From: RYN-230 sp963834515
GTDB taxonomy: Bacteria > Actinomycetota > Actinomycetes > Streptosporangiales > Streptosporangiaceae
NCBI GenBank assembly: GCA_963834515.1
Contig: CAWICB010000007.1
Location: 248,001 to 312,000 of the forward strand
Length of the DNA: 64,000 bases
Direction: 5' to 3'
Shown here: piece by piece, positions 1 to 9,079 of the stretch
Numbering within the stretch: the first letter of the stretch is position 1
How the letters are laid out: every line of letters starts with the position of its first letter
Program-made: the position numbers and the translations under genes
The notes under the pieces: generated by a model
What the model was told of the DNA's origin: nothing
Database searches by the model: none
Seen by the model: the letters and a program-made list of their open reading frames with translations, nothing else

Positions 1-86
1 ATCAGCGGCCGGCCGGCGCCCAGTTCCCGGTAGGCCAGCTGAACGCCATCCCGGCCCGGGAAATGGTGCACCGGGACATCGGTCAC
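1..86 (-). CDS. alpha/beta hydrolase, N-terminal fragment cut by window edge
   Basis: The first 28 codons of a minus-strand gene can be read from a GTG start at 84-86: VTDVPVHHFPGRDG, then VQLAYRELGAGRPL. The pattern FxGxDGVxLAYRELGxGRPL is the standard opening of alpha/beta-hydrolase fold proteins, just before the oxyanion-hole strand. The GTG overlaps the stop of the upstream DUF899 gene in a GTGA arrangement, which suggests translational coupling. The catalytic Ser, Asp and His lie outside the window, so the substrate cannot be inferred. Confidence 0.7.
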   Translation of the reverse strand, partial: MTDVPVHHFPGRDGVQLAYRELGAGRPL

Positions 87-556
87 GTTCCTGCTCCGTA
101 CTCGTCGTGGCGGCGCATCCACAGCTGCGGCGGATCGCCTTCGTTGCGGCCCAGCGGGGTCCGGTCGAGGAAGCCGTAGTAGCCCATCATGAATTCCAGC
201 CCGCGGGCGGTGGTGGAGTACGTCAGGTACACCGTCCCATCCCGGAGCGCGTAGCTGCTCAGCACCGGCGCCCCGGACAGATACGCCGCAGGCTCGGTGC
301 CGCACTCCTCGGCCAGCCTGGTGGCGACCGGCGGGACGCCGCCGGCCAGCTGCGAGCGCCCGGCGAACAATTCCGCCAGCGTCCTGGGCCCGTCCGCGGT
401 GTCGAAGCGGTAGTCCTTCCCGACCGCCACCCACGGCAGGTCGCGCCGCTGTGCCGCAAGCTGGTCACCGCGCCGGGTCAGCTCTTTCTCCGCCGCGAGC
501 AACTGGTTGCGCGCCGCGAGCCACTCCTCGCGCGACGCGACCCGGTGCCGCACCAT
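83..556 (-). pseudogene. DUF899 (thioredoxin-like) protein lacking its central segment
   Basis: The N-terminus (residues 1-70, with the WVAVGKDYRFDT and LAELFAGRSQL motifs) and the C-terminus (ending LTYSTTARGLEFMMGYYGFLD, then RTPLGR and WMRRHDEY) are both clearly DUF899. That family is usually about 220-250 residues; this protein has 157. The missing middle should hold the FMFGPDW...CPSCSFW segment with the redox CxxC and most of the thioredoxin-like fold. The join is in frame after GRSQL. As it stands the product cannot carry a thioredoxin active site, so it is either a decayed gene or an assembly misjoin. It is coupled to the following hydrolase by a 4-bp overlap. Confidence 0.75.
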
Positions 557-636
557 CAGGCATCTCCCTCATTCCTGCCGCGGGCCGGGCCCGCCGCCCG
601 GCCAGCGGCGCCCCGGCTGGGCCCGGTCCCGGGTGA

Positions 637-1107
637 CTACCAGCCCAGGACGTCGCACGAGGCGACCGGCTGGCTGATACCGGTAGTTTCCAGGATCGTA
701 CGGGACTGGCCGAGACCGAGCGTTATGCCAGACCCATCGCCCAGATCCGCATCATGCTGCTGGGCGAACACATTGTCCTTATAATCGCGCAGCTCGACGG
801 TCAGTTCATCAATGGTGATGACCCGGTTCCCGATATTGGTGAGCGTCACCTGGTACGCGTTGAACGGTGTCCCGTGCGGTGCGATCTGGGTGACTCCGCC
901 CACCGTGCGCTGGTTGGAGAAGCCGCCCCGGCAGGACGTGGACAGATTGGAGGAGCTAACACCCCGGGCCGCCGCCTGGAGCTGCGCGGAGTTTATTACA
1001 TGGTGTTTCGTGAACCCGAACATCGCGTCTAGCAAGAGAAAGACCGCCAGCAGGGTGATCAGCACATCTGCCAGCCGGAAAAGTCTACGTTGGTACCGTA
1101 TATCCAT
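637..1107 (-). CDS. Membrane-anchored hypothetical protein, Ig-like ectodomain
   Basis: The 156-residue product has a basic N-terminus (RYQRRLFR) and a single hydrophobic helix at about residues 11-30, then a soluble domain with alternating beta-type segments (YQVTLTNIGNRVITIDELTV). Two cysteines, C59 and C151, could form a disulfide outside the cell. The pattern resembles DUF4352/telokin-like extracytoplasmic beta-sandwich domains, but I do not recognise the family. The upstream DNA (1110-1180) is conspicuously AT-rich for this genome and probably holds the promoter. It stands alone between the DUF899 and DUF1707 genes. Function unknown. Confidence 0.6.
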   Translation of the reverse strand: MDIRYQRRLFRLADVLITLLAVFLLLDAMFGFTKHHVINSAQLQAAARGVSSSNLSTSCRGGFSNQRTVGGVTQIAPHGTPFNAYQVTLTNIGNRVITIDELTVELRDYKDNVFAQQHDADLGDGSGITLGLGQSRTILETTGISQPVASCDVLGW

Positions 1108-1201
1108 GCGCGCTTTCTGCCGGGGAAAACTGTTACATCATATCATACTTAGTAGCTTCCTATTAAAGGCGTCATAGCCGGGCTGGCGTCCCGCTGGCCG
1201 G

Positions 1202-1606
1202 TCAGCCGCCGGGTTCCGGCACATAGTGGCGGCTCAGGTCGGCCGGGTCGATCCAGACCCGCACAATCGCACGCGTGGACGGGTCACGGAACCGCTCCGG
1301 GGTCGGCACCCACGCCGCATCCGGCTGCGTCCGCTGCGCGTGCCGCCGCCGCTGCCCGATCCGCCCGCGGCCGGGCTGGCCGGCCGGCGGCGAGCCGGGC
1401 GCCGCACCGTCCAGCCCGGCCAGATCGGTCACCGCCGCCGCGGCCTCGTCGGAGTAGGCCGCGGCCAGCACCACGCCGACCCGCCGGCTCATCTCGGCCA
1501 GATCCAGGTGGCCCTGTGCGTAGTGCTCCCGGAGCAGGCTGAGCAGCCGTTCCCGGCCGGCCTCGGTGAGCACCGGCCGGGGGCCTGGCGGGGGCGTCCC
1601 GGGCAC
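1202..1606 (-). CDS. DUF1707 domain protein
   Basis: Residues 12-70 match the DUF1707 pattern, a short helical module: an Arg-rich start, LLREHYAQGHLDLAEMSRRV, and a run of alanines ending in a DLAGL box. The rest (70-134) is Pro/Arg-rich with no visible transmembrane helix. DUF1707 is common in actinomycetes, usually at the N-terminus of small membrane or regulatory proteins, and no biochemical role is established. The ATG lies 2 bp after the ybjQ stop, so the two are almost certainly co-transcribed behind glgC. Confidence 0.75.
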   Translation of the reverse strand: MPGTPPPGPRPVLTEAGRERLLSLLREHYAQGHLDLAEMSRRVGVVLAAAYSDEAAAAVTDLAGLDGAAPGSPPAGQPGRGRIGQRRRHAQRTQPDAAWVPTPERFRDPSTRAIVRVWIDPADLSRHYVPEPGG

Positions 1607-1608
1607 GG

Positions 1609-1965
1609 CTAGCTGTCCGGGCGGGTGACGACCGCCGTGCCGTAGGCCACGATCTCGGTGAGCTGCTGGCCGATCTCGGAGGAATCGAACCGCATCGCGA
1701 CGACCCCGTTCGCGCCGAGCAGCCGGGCGTTCTCGATCATCCGGTCGATCGCGTGCCTGCGGCTGTCCTCGAGCAGCTCGGTGTACTGGGTCACCTCGCC
1801 CTGGCGCAGCGCCTTGAACCCGGCGCCAATCGACTTGACCGCGCCCATACTGCGCACGACCAGGCCGAACGCGACGCCAAGATCACGCTCGACGGTCAGG
1901 CCGGGCAGGGTCAGTGCGGTTGTCACCGGGAGACCGGCTGGTGCTGGTTGCGTCATACCGGTCAT
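1609..1965 (-). CDS. YbjQ/UPF0145 family protein
   Basis: This is a 118-residue member of the UPF0145 (DUF74, heavy-metal-binding-like) family. Diagnostic features are LTVERDLGVAFGLVVRS near residues 23-39, the Gly-rich loop GAVKSIGAGF, the helix YTELLEDSRRHAIDRM and the strand GANGVVAMRFDSSE. The family forms pentameric rings in known structures, but its function is unsettled. I chose the ATG at 1965, which gives the normal family length; the ATG at 1956 is an alternative. It sits 29 bp downstream of glgC and 2 bp upstream of the DUF1707 gene. Confidence 0.85.
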   Translation of the reverse strand: MTGMTQPAPAGLPVTTALTLPGLTVERDLGVAFGLVVRSMGAVKSIGAGFKALRQGEVTQYTELLEDSRRHAIDRMIENARLLGANGVVAMRFDSSEIGQQLTEIVAYGTAVVTRPDS

Positions 1966-1994
1966 CGTAGGCACCCGGTCCGGCTCATTATCAC

Positions 1995-3233
1995 CTACGG
2001 GATGACCAGCTGGCCCTTGCCGACCACCGTGACGCCGCCTTCGGACACCACGAACCCGCGGGCCCGGTCGTGTTCCTTGTCCACGCCGATCGTGACACCG
2101 CCGGGCACGACGACGTTCTTGTCCACGATCGTGTTCTCGACCACGGCCCGCGGGCCGACCCGGGTGTTGTTCAGCAGCACCGACCGGTCCACCCGGGCCC
2201 AGCTGCCGACCAGCGCGCCCGGCGACAGCACGGAGTTGCGCACCAGCCCGCCGGATACCACCGCGCCGTTGCTGACCAGGCTGTTCACCGCCATACCGCC
2301 CCGGTCGCTGTCGTCCTGCACGAACTTGGCCGGCGGCAGCGGCGGGATGTGGGTCAGGATCGGCCACCGGTCGTTGTGCAGCCGGAACGGCGGGTCCGCC
2401 GTGCACAGGTCCATGTGCGCGCCGAAGTAGGAATCGATCGTGCCCAGGTCCTTCCAGTAGCCCGCGTCGCGCTCACTGGCGCCTGGCACCTGGTTGCGGA
2501 GGAAGTCATAGACGTGCGCGGTACCGTTCCGGACCAGCATCGGGATGATGTCGCCGCCCATGCTGTGCCCGCTGCTGTCGCTGGCCGCGTCCTTCCGCAG
2601 CGCGTCCACCAGGACATCGCGGTCGAACACGTAGTTGCCCATAGACGCGAACGCCTGGTCCGGCTGGCCCGGCCGCCCGGGCGGCTCGGCCGGCTTCTCC
2701 AGGAACCTCTCGATGCGGTGACCGTCCGGTGCGGTCTGCGCGACGCCGAAACTGGTCGCTTCTACCCGCGGGACCGGGACACCGGCCACGGTGACCCCCG
2801 CGCCCCAGGCCAGGTGCGCGTCGATCATTTGCCGCGGGTCCATCCGGTACACGTGATCGGCCCCGAACACCGCCACCACGTCAGGCTGATCATCCTCGAT
2901 GAGGTTCACCGACTGGTAGATCGCGTCCGCCGAGCCAACCTGCCAGTGCGGGCCGAACCGCTGCTGCGCGGGCACCGCTGTCACGTAGTTGCCCAGCAGG
3001 GCGTTCAGCCGCCAGGTGGTGGTCAGGTGGCGGTCCAGGCTGTGGCTCTTGTACTGGGTCAGCACGAAGATCCGCCGCCAGCCGGCGTTGGCCAGGTTGG
3101 ACAGCGTGAAATCGATCACCCGGTACAGGCCGCCGAAGGGAACCGCGGATTTGGCCCGGTCGGCTGTCAGCGGGCCGAGACGCTGGCCGGCGCCGCCGGC
3201 CAGCACCATGCCCAACACCCGATGCCCAGCCAT
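1995..3233 (-). CDS. glgC: Glucose-1-phosphate adenylyltransferase
   Basis: GlgC makes ADP-glucose from ATP and glucose-1-phosphate, the committing step of bacterial glycogen (and in actinomycetes also maltosyl-phosphate/alpha-glucan) synthesis. The 412-residue protein is full length. The N-terminal pyrophosphorylase signature GGAGQRLGPLT is followed by RAKSAVPFGG, then FGADHVYRMD, the FLEKP substrate loop and GYWKDLGT. The C-terminus is a left-handed beta-helix of hexapeptide-type repeats (SLVSNGAVVSGGLVRNSVL and following). Most homologues have RAKPAVPFGG; here Ser replaces the Pro. It is the first gene of the glgC-ybjQ-DUF1707 unit. No other glycogen gene is visible nearby. Confidence 0.95.
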   Translation of the reverse strand: MAGHRVLGMVLAGGAGQRLGPLTADRAKSAVPFGGLYRVIDFTLSNLANAGWRRIFVLTQYKSHSLDRHLTTTWRLNALLGNYVTAVPAQQRFGPHWQVGSADAIYQSVNLIEDDQPDVVAVFGADHVYRMDPRQMIDAHLAWGAGVTVAGVPVPRVEATSFGVAQTAPDGHRIERFLEKPAEPPGRPGQPDQAFASMGNYVFDRDVLVDALRKDAASDSSGHSMGGDIIPMLVRNGTAHVYDFLRNQVPGASERDAGYWKDLGTIDSYFGAHMDLCTADPPFRLHNDRWPILTHIPPLPPAKFVQDDSDRGGMAVNSLVSNGAVVSGGLVRNSVLSPGALVGSWARVDRSVLLNNTRVGPRAVVENTIVDKNVVVPGGVTIGVDKEHDRARGFVVSEGGVTVVGKGQLVIP

Positions 3234-3468
3234 GTTGCACCCCCGGCCTCGACGCTGAGTGCCCTGGTGTCCCCGACCTCCCGCCGGGCGGTCTGCCTGC
3301 CCAGTTCACCACCATTCTGGCCTGCCGTCCGCAACCGGCAAGTAATGGGTAGTAACGGGCAAAAAACTGGGACGCTGACGGCCACGTTAACGGTACAGAT
3401 ACCGGCAGGGCCAGCCCGCGCCGCGGGCGGGCCGCGGCCAGGCGGCACCGGGAGAGCGGCGCGAGTGG

Positions 3469-4230
3469 GTGTGCCAGGCTGGGGCCGTGCACCTCGGCAT
3501 CCTCGCGCACAGCACCGAAGGCGCTGCGCTGTGCTTCCTCAGCTACTGCCGGGAAGGGTTCCGCCGGGCCGGCCGCCACGAGCACCCCGACGTCACCCTC
3601 GACTACATCGCGTTCGGCTACAGCATGCCCGCGTGGGAGGCCGGTGACCACGACGCGATCAGGGCCACGCTGGCCACCAGCGTGCAGCGGCTGGCCCGGG
3701 CGGGCGCGGACTTCTTCGCCTGCCCGGACAACACCGCGCATATCGCGCTCGAACGGCCCGGCCCCGATCTCGCGCTGCCCGGCCTGCACATCGCGGAGGT
3801 GGTGGCTGGCCAGGCGGCCCAGGCGGGCTGCCGGCGCGTTGCTGTGCTCGGCACTAAGTACCTGATGGCCAGCCCGGTGTACCCGCGGGCGCTGGCCGCC
3901 CACGGTATCGCGGCCGAGATCCCGGGCCCGGCCGACCGGGACACCATCAACCGGGTCATCTTCGGCGAGCTGGTGAACGGCGTGTTCAGCGACGAATCCC
4001 GCCAGCAGTACATCCAGATCATGGCGCGGCTGGCCACCCGTGGCTGTGACGCGGCCGCCCTGGTGTGCACGGAGATCCCGCTGCTGGTGACACCGGACGT
4101 GGCCCCGCTGCCCACGCTGGACTCCACCCGGCTGCTGGCCCGCGCCGCCTACGACGTGGCCGCCGGCCACACGGCCGGGCCGGCCTGGCGCGGCGGCCCG
4201 GTCCCGGCTGGCCCGCGGCCCAGCCGGTAG
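3469..4230 (+). CDS. Aspartate/glutamate racemase family protein
   Basis: This is a cofactor-independent racemase fold. Both catalytic cysteines are visible: the first in FACPDNTAH (about residue 85) and the second in LVCTEIPLL (about residue 197). The loop HSTEGAALCF near the N-terminus fits the family. Such enzymes interconvert L- and D-aspartate, glutamate or related amino acids by a two-base mechanism; the exact substrate cannot be told. The start may be the GTG at 3469 or the one at 3487 (VHLGILAHS), which begins exactly at the first beta-strand. A GGGAGAG stretch upstream favours 3469. It is convergent with the methyltransferase 3 bp away. Confidence 0.85.
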   Translation: MCQAGAVHLGILAHSTEGAALCFLSYCREGFRRAGRHEHPDVTLDYIAFGYSMPAWEAGDHDAIRATLATSVQRLARAGADFFACPDNTAHIALERPGPDLALPGLHIAEVVAGQAAQAGCRRVAVLGTKYLMASPVYPRALAAHGIAAEIPGPADRDTINRVIFGELVNGVFSDESRQQYIQIMARLATRGCDAAALVCTEIPLLVTPDVAPLPTLDSTRLLARAAYDVAAGHTAGPAWRGGPVPAGPRPSR

Positions 4231-4233
4231 CGG

Positions 4234-5076
4234 TCAGTTCTTGCGGGCCACCCCGCCGTAGGCCGACGTTACCCCGGCGGGCTGGCGGTCGGCCGGGCCG
4301 GGACGCCAGGTGTGCACGTAGACCAGACCGGGCGGGACCAGGTCCAGCCCGGTGAAGAACCGGGTCACCTCGTCCCGGCTGCGCAGCGTCTGCGGCGTGG
4401 ACACCCGCTCGTTGTACCGCTTCTGCGCCTCGGCCTGGGCGGCCGGGTCGGTGTCGCTGGCCGGGTGTGAGATGGCCAGGTAGCTGCCCGGCGGCAGCGC
4501 GTTCATCAGCTCAGCCACGATCCGGTACGGATCCTCGCTGTCCTGCACCAGGTGCAGGACACCGAGCAGCATCAGCGCGATGGGCTGGGCGAAGTCAAGG
4601 GTCTGCGCCGCCTCGGCCAGGATCGCGGCGGGCTGGCGGATATCGCCGTGCACGTACTGGGTGACCCCGTGCGGCCCGCTGGCCAGCAGCGCCCGGGCGT
4701 GGGCCAGCACGATCGGGTCGTTGTCCACGTAGACGATCCGCGCGTCTGGCGCGACCGCCTGGGCCACCTGGTGGGTGTTGTCCGCGGCCGGGATACCGGT
4801 GCCGATGTCGAGGAACTGCCGGATGCCGGCCTCGCCAGCCAGGAACCGCACCACCCGGGTCAGGAACGCCCGGTTGGCCCGGACCCGGAACCGCAGGCCC
4901 GGCGTGGCCGCCAGCACCCGCTCGGCCGCCTCCCGGTCGGCCGCGAAATTGTCCTTGCCGCCCAGCCAGTAGTCGTAGACGCGGGCCGGATGGGCCACGC
5001 TGGTGTCGATCTCAGTGGCGGGCCCGCTGGCCGCGGGCGGGGCCGGCCGGTCCCCGGCGGGCTGCTGCTCGGCCAC
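4234..5076 (-). CDS. SAM-dependent methyltransferase, DUF574/Methyltransf_19 family
   Basis: The product belongs to the actinomycete methyltransferase family recognised by HPARVYDYWLGGKDNFAADR near the N-terminus, followed by RANRAFLTRVVRFL, the SAM-binding loop FLDIGTGIPAADNTHQVAQ, the acidic strand end IVYVDNDP and the GVLHLV segment. Targets are unknown for most members. I place the start at the GTG at 5074-5076 because a perfect GGAGGA lies 6 bp upstream. That gives 280 residues, the usual family size. The open frame continues further upstream but without family similarity. Confidence 0.9.
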   Translation of the reverse strand: MAEQQPAGDRPAPPAASGPATEIDTSVAHPARVYDYWLGGKDNFAADREAAERVLAATPGLRFRVRANRAFLTRVVRFLAGEAGIRQFLDIGTGIPAADNTHQVAQAVAPDARIVYVDNDPIVLAHARALLASGPHGVTQYVHGDIRQPAAILAEAAQTLDFAQPIALMLLGVLHLVQDSEDPYRIVAELMNALPPGSYLAISHPASDTDPAAQAEAQKRYNERVSTPQTLRSRDEVTRFFTGLDLVPPGLVYVHTWRPGPADRQPAGVTSAYGGVARKN

Positions 5077-5532
5077 GGCGTGTCCTCCCGGTGCTGGCGC
5101 CCGGTAGCGCTCGGCGAGCGGCGATGGTTCCGGGCGCATTCGTTGCCATCGTCCGGCTGCTGGGAGAGTATCAGCAAGAAGCACCCCGAAAGCGGCCGGT
5201 TACGTCTGTCACCCGCCGCTGCGGCAAGCACCACCTCTCACGTCCAGGCCCGGCAGGCGGGCTACTCGTCCTACCCCCGGCCGTTCTGCCAGAGCAAGCG
5301 CTCCACGTGCACCGACGTGGCTAACCAGCCCAGGAGTTCGTACGTCGGCCAACACGAGCCGTCGGTCCTGTTCAAGTCGGGCCTGCCCGGGTGATCCCAG
5401 CCGGGCGGGCGCGCTGGCGTAGCTCAGCACGGCAGCGCCCGGTGGCGGGCCGTCTCCGGGCGGCCCGCCAAGCCCAGGGTGCGCCACTCCGCGGCCCGGC
5501 GGCGGGACCAGCCACGCTGGCTGGTCCCGCCG
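5077..5532. other. Intergenic region, no convincing gene
   Basis: About 450 bp separate the methyltransferase start from the end of the ATPase-LuxR gene. Short reading frames exist on both strands, but none has a credible start, ribosome site or recognisable protein. The only clear structure is the terminator-like hairpin at 5501-5531. Confidence 0.6.
5501..5531 (-). terminator. Perfect 14-bp hairpin just after the ATPase-LuxR stop
   Basis: The arms GGCGGGACCAGCCA (5501-5514) and TGGCTGGTCCCGCC (5518-5531) are perfect complements around a 3-nt loop. The hairpin begins 2 bp beyond the stop codon at 5533. There is no U-tract, as is common for actinomycete terminators. Confidence 0.8.
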
Positions 5533-8363
5533 TCAGCCGCGGTCCCGGCGCGGGTGGTGCTGGCGGCTGCGGCCGGGCGGCCAGCCGGGTGGCGGGTGGC
5601 CGCGGTCGCGGTGCTGCCCGTGCTCGATGGCCAGCCGGGTCAGCTCGACCCGCGACGTGATGCCGAGCTTGCGGAAGATCTGCCGCAGGTGCGCGGCCAC
5701 CGTGTGCACGCTCAGGTACATCTGCCCGGCCACCTGCTGATTGCTCAGCCCCTGCGAGACCAGGCCGGAAATGGCCCGCTCGGTCTCGGTCAGGCTGTCC
5801 CACCCGCTGGCCGGGCTGCCGCCGGGCGCCCAGTGCCGGCGGCGCACCCCCAGCCGGCGCAGCCGGCGGCGCACCCGGGCCACGTCCCGGGCCGCGCTGG
5901 CCAGGCCGTACCCGCCCGCGGCCTGGTCCAGGTGGGCGATGCTGCCGTCCTGGTCGCCGTCCGCGGCCAGCAGCGTGGCCAGGTCCTCAGCCGCCGACGC
6001 GCGGGCCCAGGGGTCCGGGTGCTCGGCGGCGGCCTGGGCCAGCCGGTCCGGGTCGCGGCTCACGATGCCGCGGCAATGCGCGGCCGCGGTGGCGGTGATC
6101 TTGAGGACCGGGTTGAGCCGGGCGATCTCGTCGGCGATCCGGGCCACGTCGGCGGCCTGCTCGTGCTGGCCAGCGGCCAGCGCAGTACGGGCCAGCCAGG
6201 CCGGCGCGGCCGGCTCGCCGATCAGCACCGCGCGGCGGCCCGGCAGCCCGCGGTAGATCGGCCCGGCCAGCTCCATGGCCGCGGCCGGCCCGGACGCGGC
6301 CTCAGTGAGCTGTGCCTCGGCCAGCAGCGCTGCGGTGCGCGCGTACCACCCGCCACCCGGCGGGTAGAGCTGCCGGTTCCGCAGGTGGCCGGCCGCGGCC
6401 CGCAGGTCGCCGCGGCGCAGCGCCACGGTACCCAGCACGCTCAACGCCACCGAGCAGTGCAGCGGGAAACTCTGGGCCCGCGCGGTCCGGAGCGCGGTTT
6501 CCGCCCCGGCTGCGGCGGCATCGGTCCGGCCCAGCGCCAGGTCGACCCGGGCGCGCAGCAGGCCCGGCACTGGCTCGGTGCCGGACGAGCGCAGCGCCTG
6601 GACATCACCGGCGGCGGCCTGGATGACCGCCGAGGCCTCGTCCAGCATGCGCAGGTCGACCAGCATTGCGGCCAGCGTGAGCAGCGGCTGGAAGTGCCTG
6701 GTATCCGGTGCGACGCCGCTGATCCGGCGGACCGCGCTGCGGGCGTACCCGAGCCCGCGGCTGGCCCAGCCGTCATCCCAGCCAATGGCGGCCAGCACCA
6801 GCTGCGCGCCGGCCACCGCGGCCACCCCGTACTGGCCGGGCGCGGCCAGGATGGTCTCGGCCAGGTCCCGGGCGCGGGCCGTATCGCTCAGCACGGTCCG
6901 CGCGTGCAGCTGCGTGACCAGCGCCTCGTCGCGCAGCCGGCCGGACAGGCCCGGCCCGGCCAGCACCGCCCCGGCCGCGGCGTCCGCCTCGGCGGGCTGG
7001 CCTTTCATGGCCAGGACGGCGGACATTGCGCAGCGCAGCGGGGCGGCCGTGGCGGTAGGCAGCGGCTGGGCCAGCGCCACCCGCGCGATGTTCTCGGCCT
7101 CGGCCACCCGTCCGGCCGCGGCCAGCGACTCGGCGGCCCGGGCCGACCGCGGCAGCCAGTCCGGGTTGGCTGGCGGGGTCAGCTCCAGCGCCCGCAGCGC
7201 CAGGTCGGCGGCGGTCTGCGGAGCCGCGCTGAGCGCCGCGGCCGCGGCCTGGTCCAGCCCGGCCAGGGCGGTGGCGTCGCCTGGCCGGGCGCTGGCCAGC
7301 AGGTGCGCTCCGGCCGCCGCCGCCGAGCCGCCCCGGGCCAGCAGGATCCCGCCGAACTGGCGGTGCAGGGCCAGCCGGGCCGGCTGCGGCACGGACTCGG
7401 TCACGGCCTGCCACACCAGGCCGTGCCGGAACGTGAAGTCGTCCGTCCCGGCCGTCAGCAGCCCCGCCTGCAGCGCCTCGGTCAGCTCGGGGAGCAGCGC
7501 CGCTGGCGCCTCACCCAGCATTTCGGCCACGTCCTCCAGCCGGAACGAGTGGCCGAGCACGGCCGCGGTCTCCAGCAGCGGCCGGAGCCGCGCGCTGCGC
7601 CCGGCCAGCCAGGCCCGCACCGCGAGCTGGACCCGGTCCGGCAGCCGGGCCGAGCTGAGCGTGGCCCGGCCCCGGGCGACCTGGACGCCGTGTTCCTCGC
7701 GGAGCCCGCTTAAGAGCTCCACCAGCAGGAACGGGTTGCCGGCGGCACCGGAGGCCAGCTCGGCCAGGCCGGCCTCCGGCGCCCCGCCCAGCGTGCCGGT
7801 GACCAGCTCCGCAACCGCGCCGTCCGCCAGCGGGCCGAGCGTGACCCGCGCCGCGCCAGCGCGCTCCAGCAGATCGAACAGCAGCGCGGCGCCGCTGCCG
7901 CCCGCCGTGCTCCGGGCCAGCTGCCAGGCCACCGGATAGGCGGCCAGCCGTCCCGGCAGGACGCGCAGCGCGGCGAGCGTGGCCCGGTCAGCCCACTGCA
8001 CATCGTCCAGGCTGACCAGCACCGGGCCGTCTCCGGCCCGCTGCTCGAGCAGGGTGCGGAACCGGTCCAGCAGCCAGCTGCCCAGGCCGGCGGGATCCGG
8101 GCCGCCGGCCCGGCCGGCCACGGGCCGGGCGGTCCGTGCAGCGCGGCCACCAGCGGGGCACCTGGCCCCGCCCCGCCCAGCTCGTCCGCAGCCGCCGTGA
8201 CCAGCGCGAACCCGCGCCTGGCGGCCTCGTCGACGGCCAGCCGCAGCAGGCTGGACTTCCCTATCCCCGGCTCGCCCTCCACGAGCAGTACCGCGCCGCC
8301 GCGGGCCGGGCCGCGGCGGACGAATTCGAGGGTGATCTGCTGCTCGCGGTCACGTCCCCACAT
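5533..8363 (-). pseudogene. ATPase-LuxR (LAL-type) transcriptional regulator, frameshifted
   Basis: This is a large STAND-type regulator. It has an N-terminal P-loop (GEPGIGKS, residues 30-37 from the ATG at 8363), a Walker B region (VLVSLDDVQWAD), a long Ala/Leu-rich TPR-like middle, and a C-terminal LuxR helix-turn-helix (LTETERAISGLVSQGLSNQQ, then HTVAAHLRQIFRKLG). The N-terminal 80 residues and the remainder lie in different frames, with the switch near 8110-8130. Restoring one base would give a continuous protein of about 940 residues. It may be inactivated or simply carry a sequence error. The family senses small molecules or nucleotides and activates nearby promoters. It is transcribed away from the acidic repeat gene, with a structured 500-bp gap between them. 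Confidence 0.85.
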
Positions 8364-8558
8364 GGCCGCGCCCCCGGCTAACCGACCGGCGTGACTCCCC
8401 GTTAATGCTCCCCATTACCAACCTCACCAGCCGCCACACCTCCGTGCCTTATGGCGGGCAATCCTGGCGTCATTGTTACCCGCTCATTGGCGTGCTGCGT
8501 GGATAACCCACCAATTGCGGCCGATCGGCCAAACTCAGGGGTGCACCCGCGCCCGGCT

Positions 8559-8581
8559 GGCCAATTTTCGTCACATTGGCC
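8559..8581. promoter_or_regulatory. Inverted repeat GGCCAAT-N9-ATTGGCC
   Basis: Perfect 7-bp arms lie at 8559-8565 and 8575-8581, separated by 9 bp, so the arm centres are 16 bp apart. It lies in the divergent gap and not next to a stop codon, so an operator is likelier than a terminator. The binding protein is unknown. Confidence 0.5.
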
Positions 8582-8684
8582 ACACCGATCTGGGAAACGG
8601 CTAGCCCGCCGCGCCGGGCGGGCACCCGGAGATGTCCCCGTGGTCAACGGCGGGCCCCCACTGCGCCGGACCACGGGGACGGCT

Positions 8685-8712
8685 CACAGGGTCCCCAGTG
8701 ATTATCCCTGTG
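8685..8712. promoter_or_regulatory. Inverted repeat CACAGGG-N14-CCCTGTG
   Basis: Perfect 7-bp arms lie at 8685-8691 and 8706-8712, about 150 bp upstream of the acidic repeat gene. It is a second candidate operator in the same divergent region. Confidence 0.45.
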
Positions 8713-8859
8713 TGCTGGTCACAGGCTCGCCCGCCGCGGCGCACCCCGCATCCTTAATCCGGGTACCCATTTCCACTGCGGCCCGCCTGGTTCGGCTACC
8801 CTGACCCGGGGAAGACAGTGCAGGGTAGGCGGCACCGTAACCACGCCCGGGGAGGCCTG

Positions 8860-9072
8860 ATGAACGGGCAGTCGGGAAGTGTGTTTGGTGGCCCGGACTC
8901 CGGGCCAGAGGACGAGCTGGGCCCCGAGACACCGGCCCCGCGGGATGACCTGGGCGGCCCTGACCCGGCCGGCCAAGAGGACGAGCTGGGCCCCGAGACG
9001 CCGGCTCCGCGGGATGACCTGGGCGGCCCTGACCCGGCCGGCCCGGAAGACGAGCTGCGGACCCAGGGCTAG
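8860..9072 (+). CDS. Small acidic protein built of 23-residue tandem repeats
   Basis: The ATG at 8860 follows GGGGAGG at a spacing of about 5 bp. The 70-residue product is made of two near-identical 23-residue units beginning DELGPETPAPRDDLGGPD, plus the start of a third. The DNA period is 69 bp, from about 8911 to 9060. It is strongly acidic and Pro/Gly-rich, with no hydrophobic segment or cysteine, and so is predicted to be disordered. I know no family for it. The good ribosome site and preserved repeat frame argue that it is expressed. Confidence 0.6.
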   Translation: MNGQSGSVFGGPDSGPEDELGPETPAPRDDLGGPDPAGQEDELGPETPAPRDDLGGPDPAGPEDELRTQG

Positions 9073-9079
9073 CGGCTGA

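Larger units (their letters stand above)
8364..8859. other. Divergent intergenic region with two inverted repeats
   Basis: No gene is convincing here. The region separates the divergent ATPase-LuxR gene and the acidic repeat gene and is less GC-rich than its flanks. It holds two perfect inverted repeats (8559-8581 and 8685-8712), probable operator or promoter elements for one or both genes. Confidence 0.6.

Noticed and set aside
2886..2900. Additional TCATC...GATGA palindrome inside glgC
   Set aside because: The arms are shorter (TCATC-CTC-GATGA), spacing differs and it is fully within conserved coding sequence.
5405..5480. tRNA-like stretch with GTAGCTCAGC resembling a D-arm
   Set aside because: No anticodon stem with a 7-nt loop and no T-arm (GGTTCGA) follows at the right distance.
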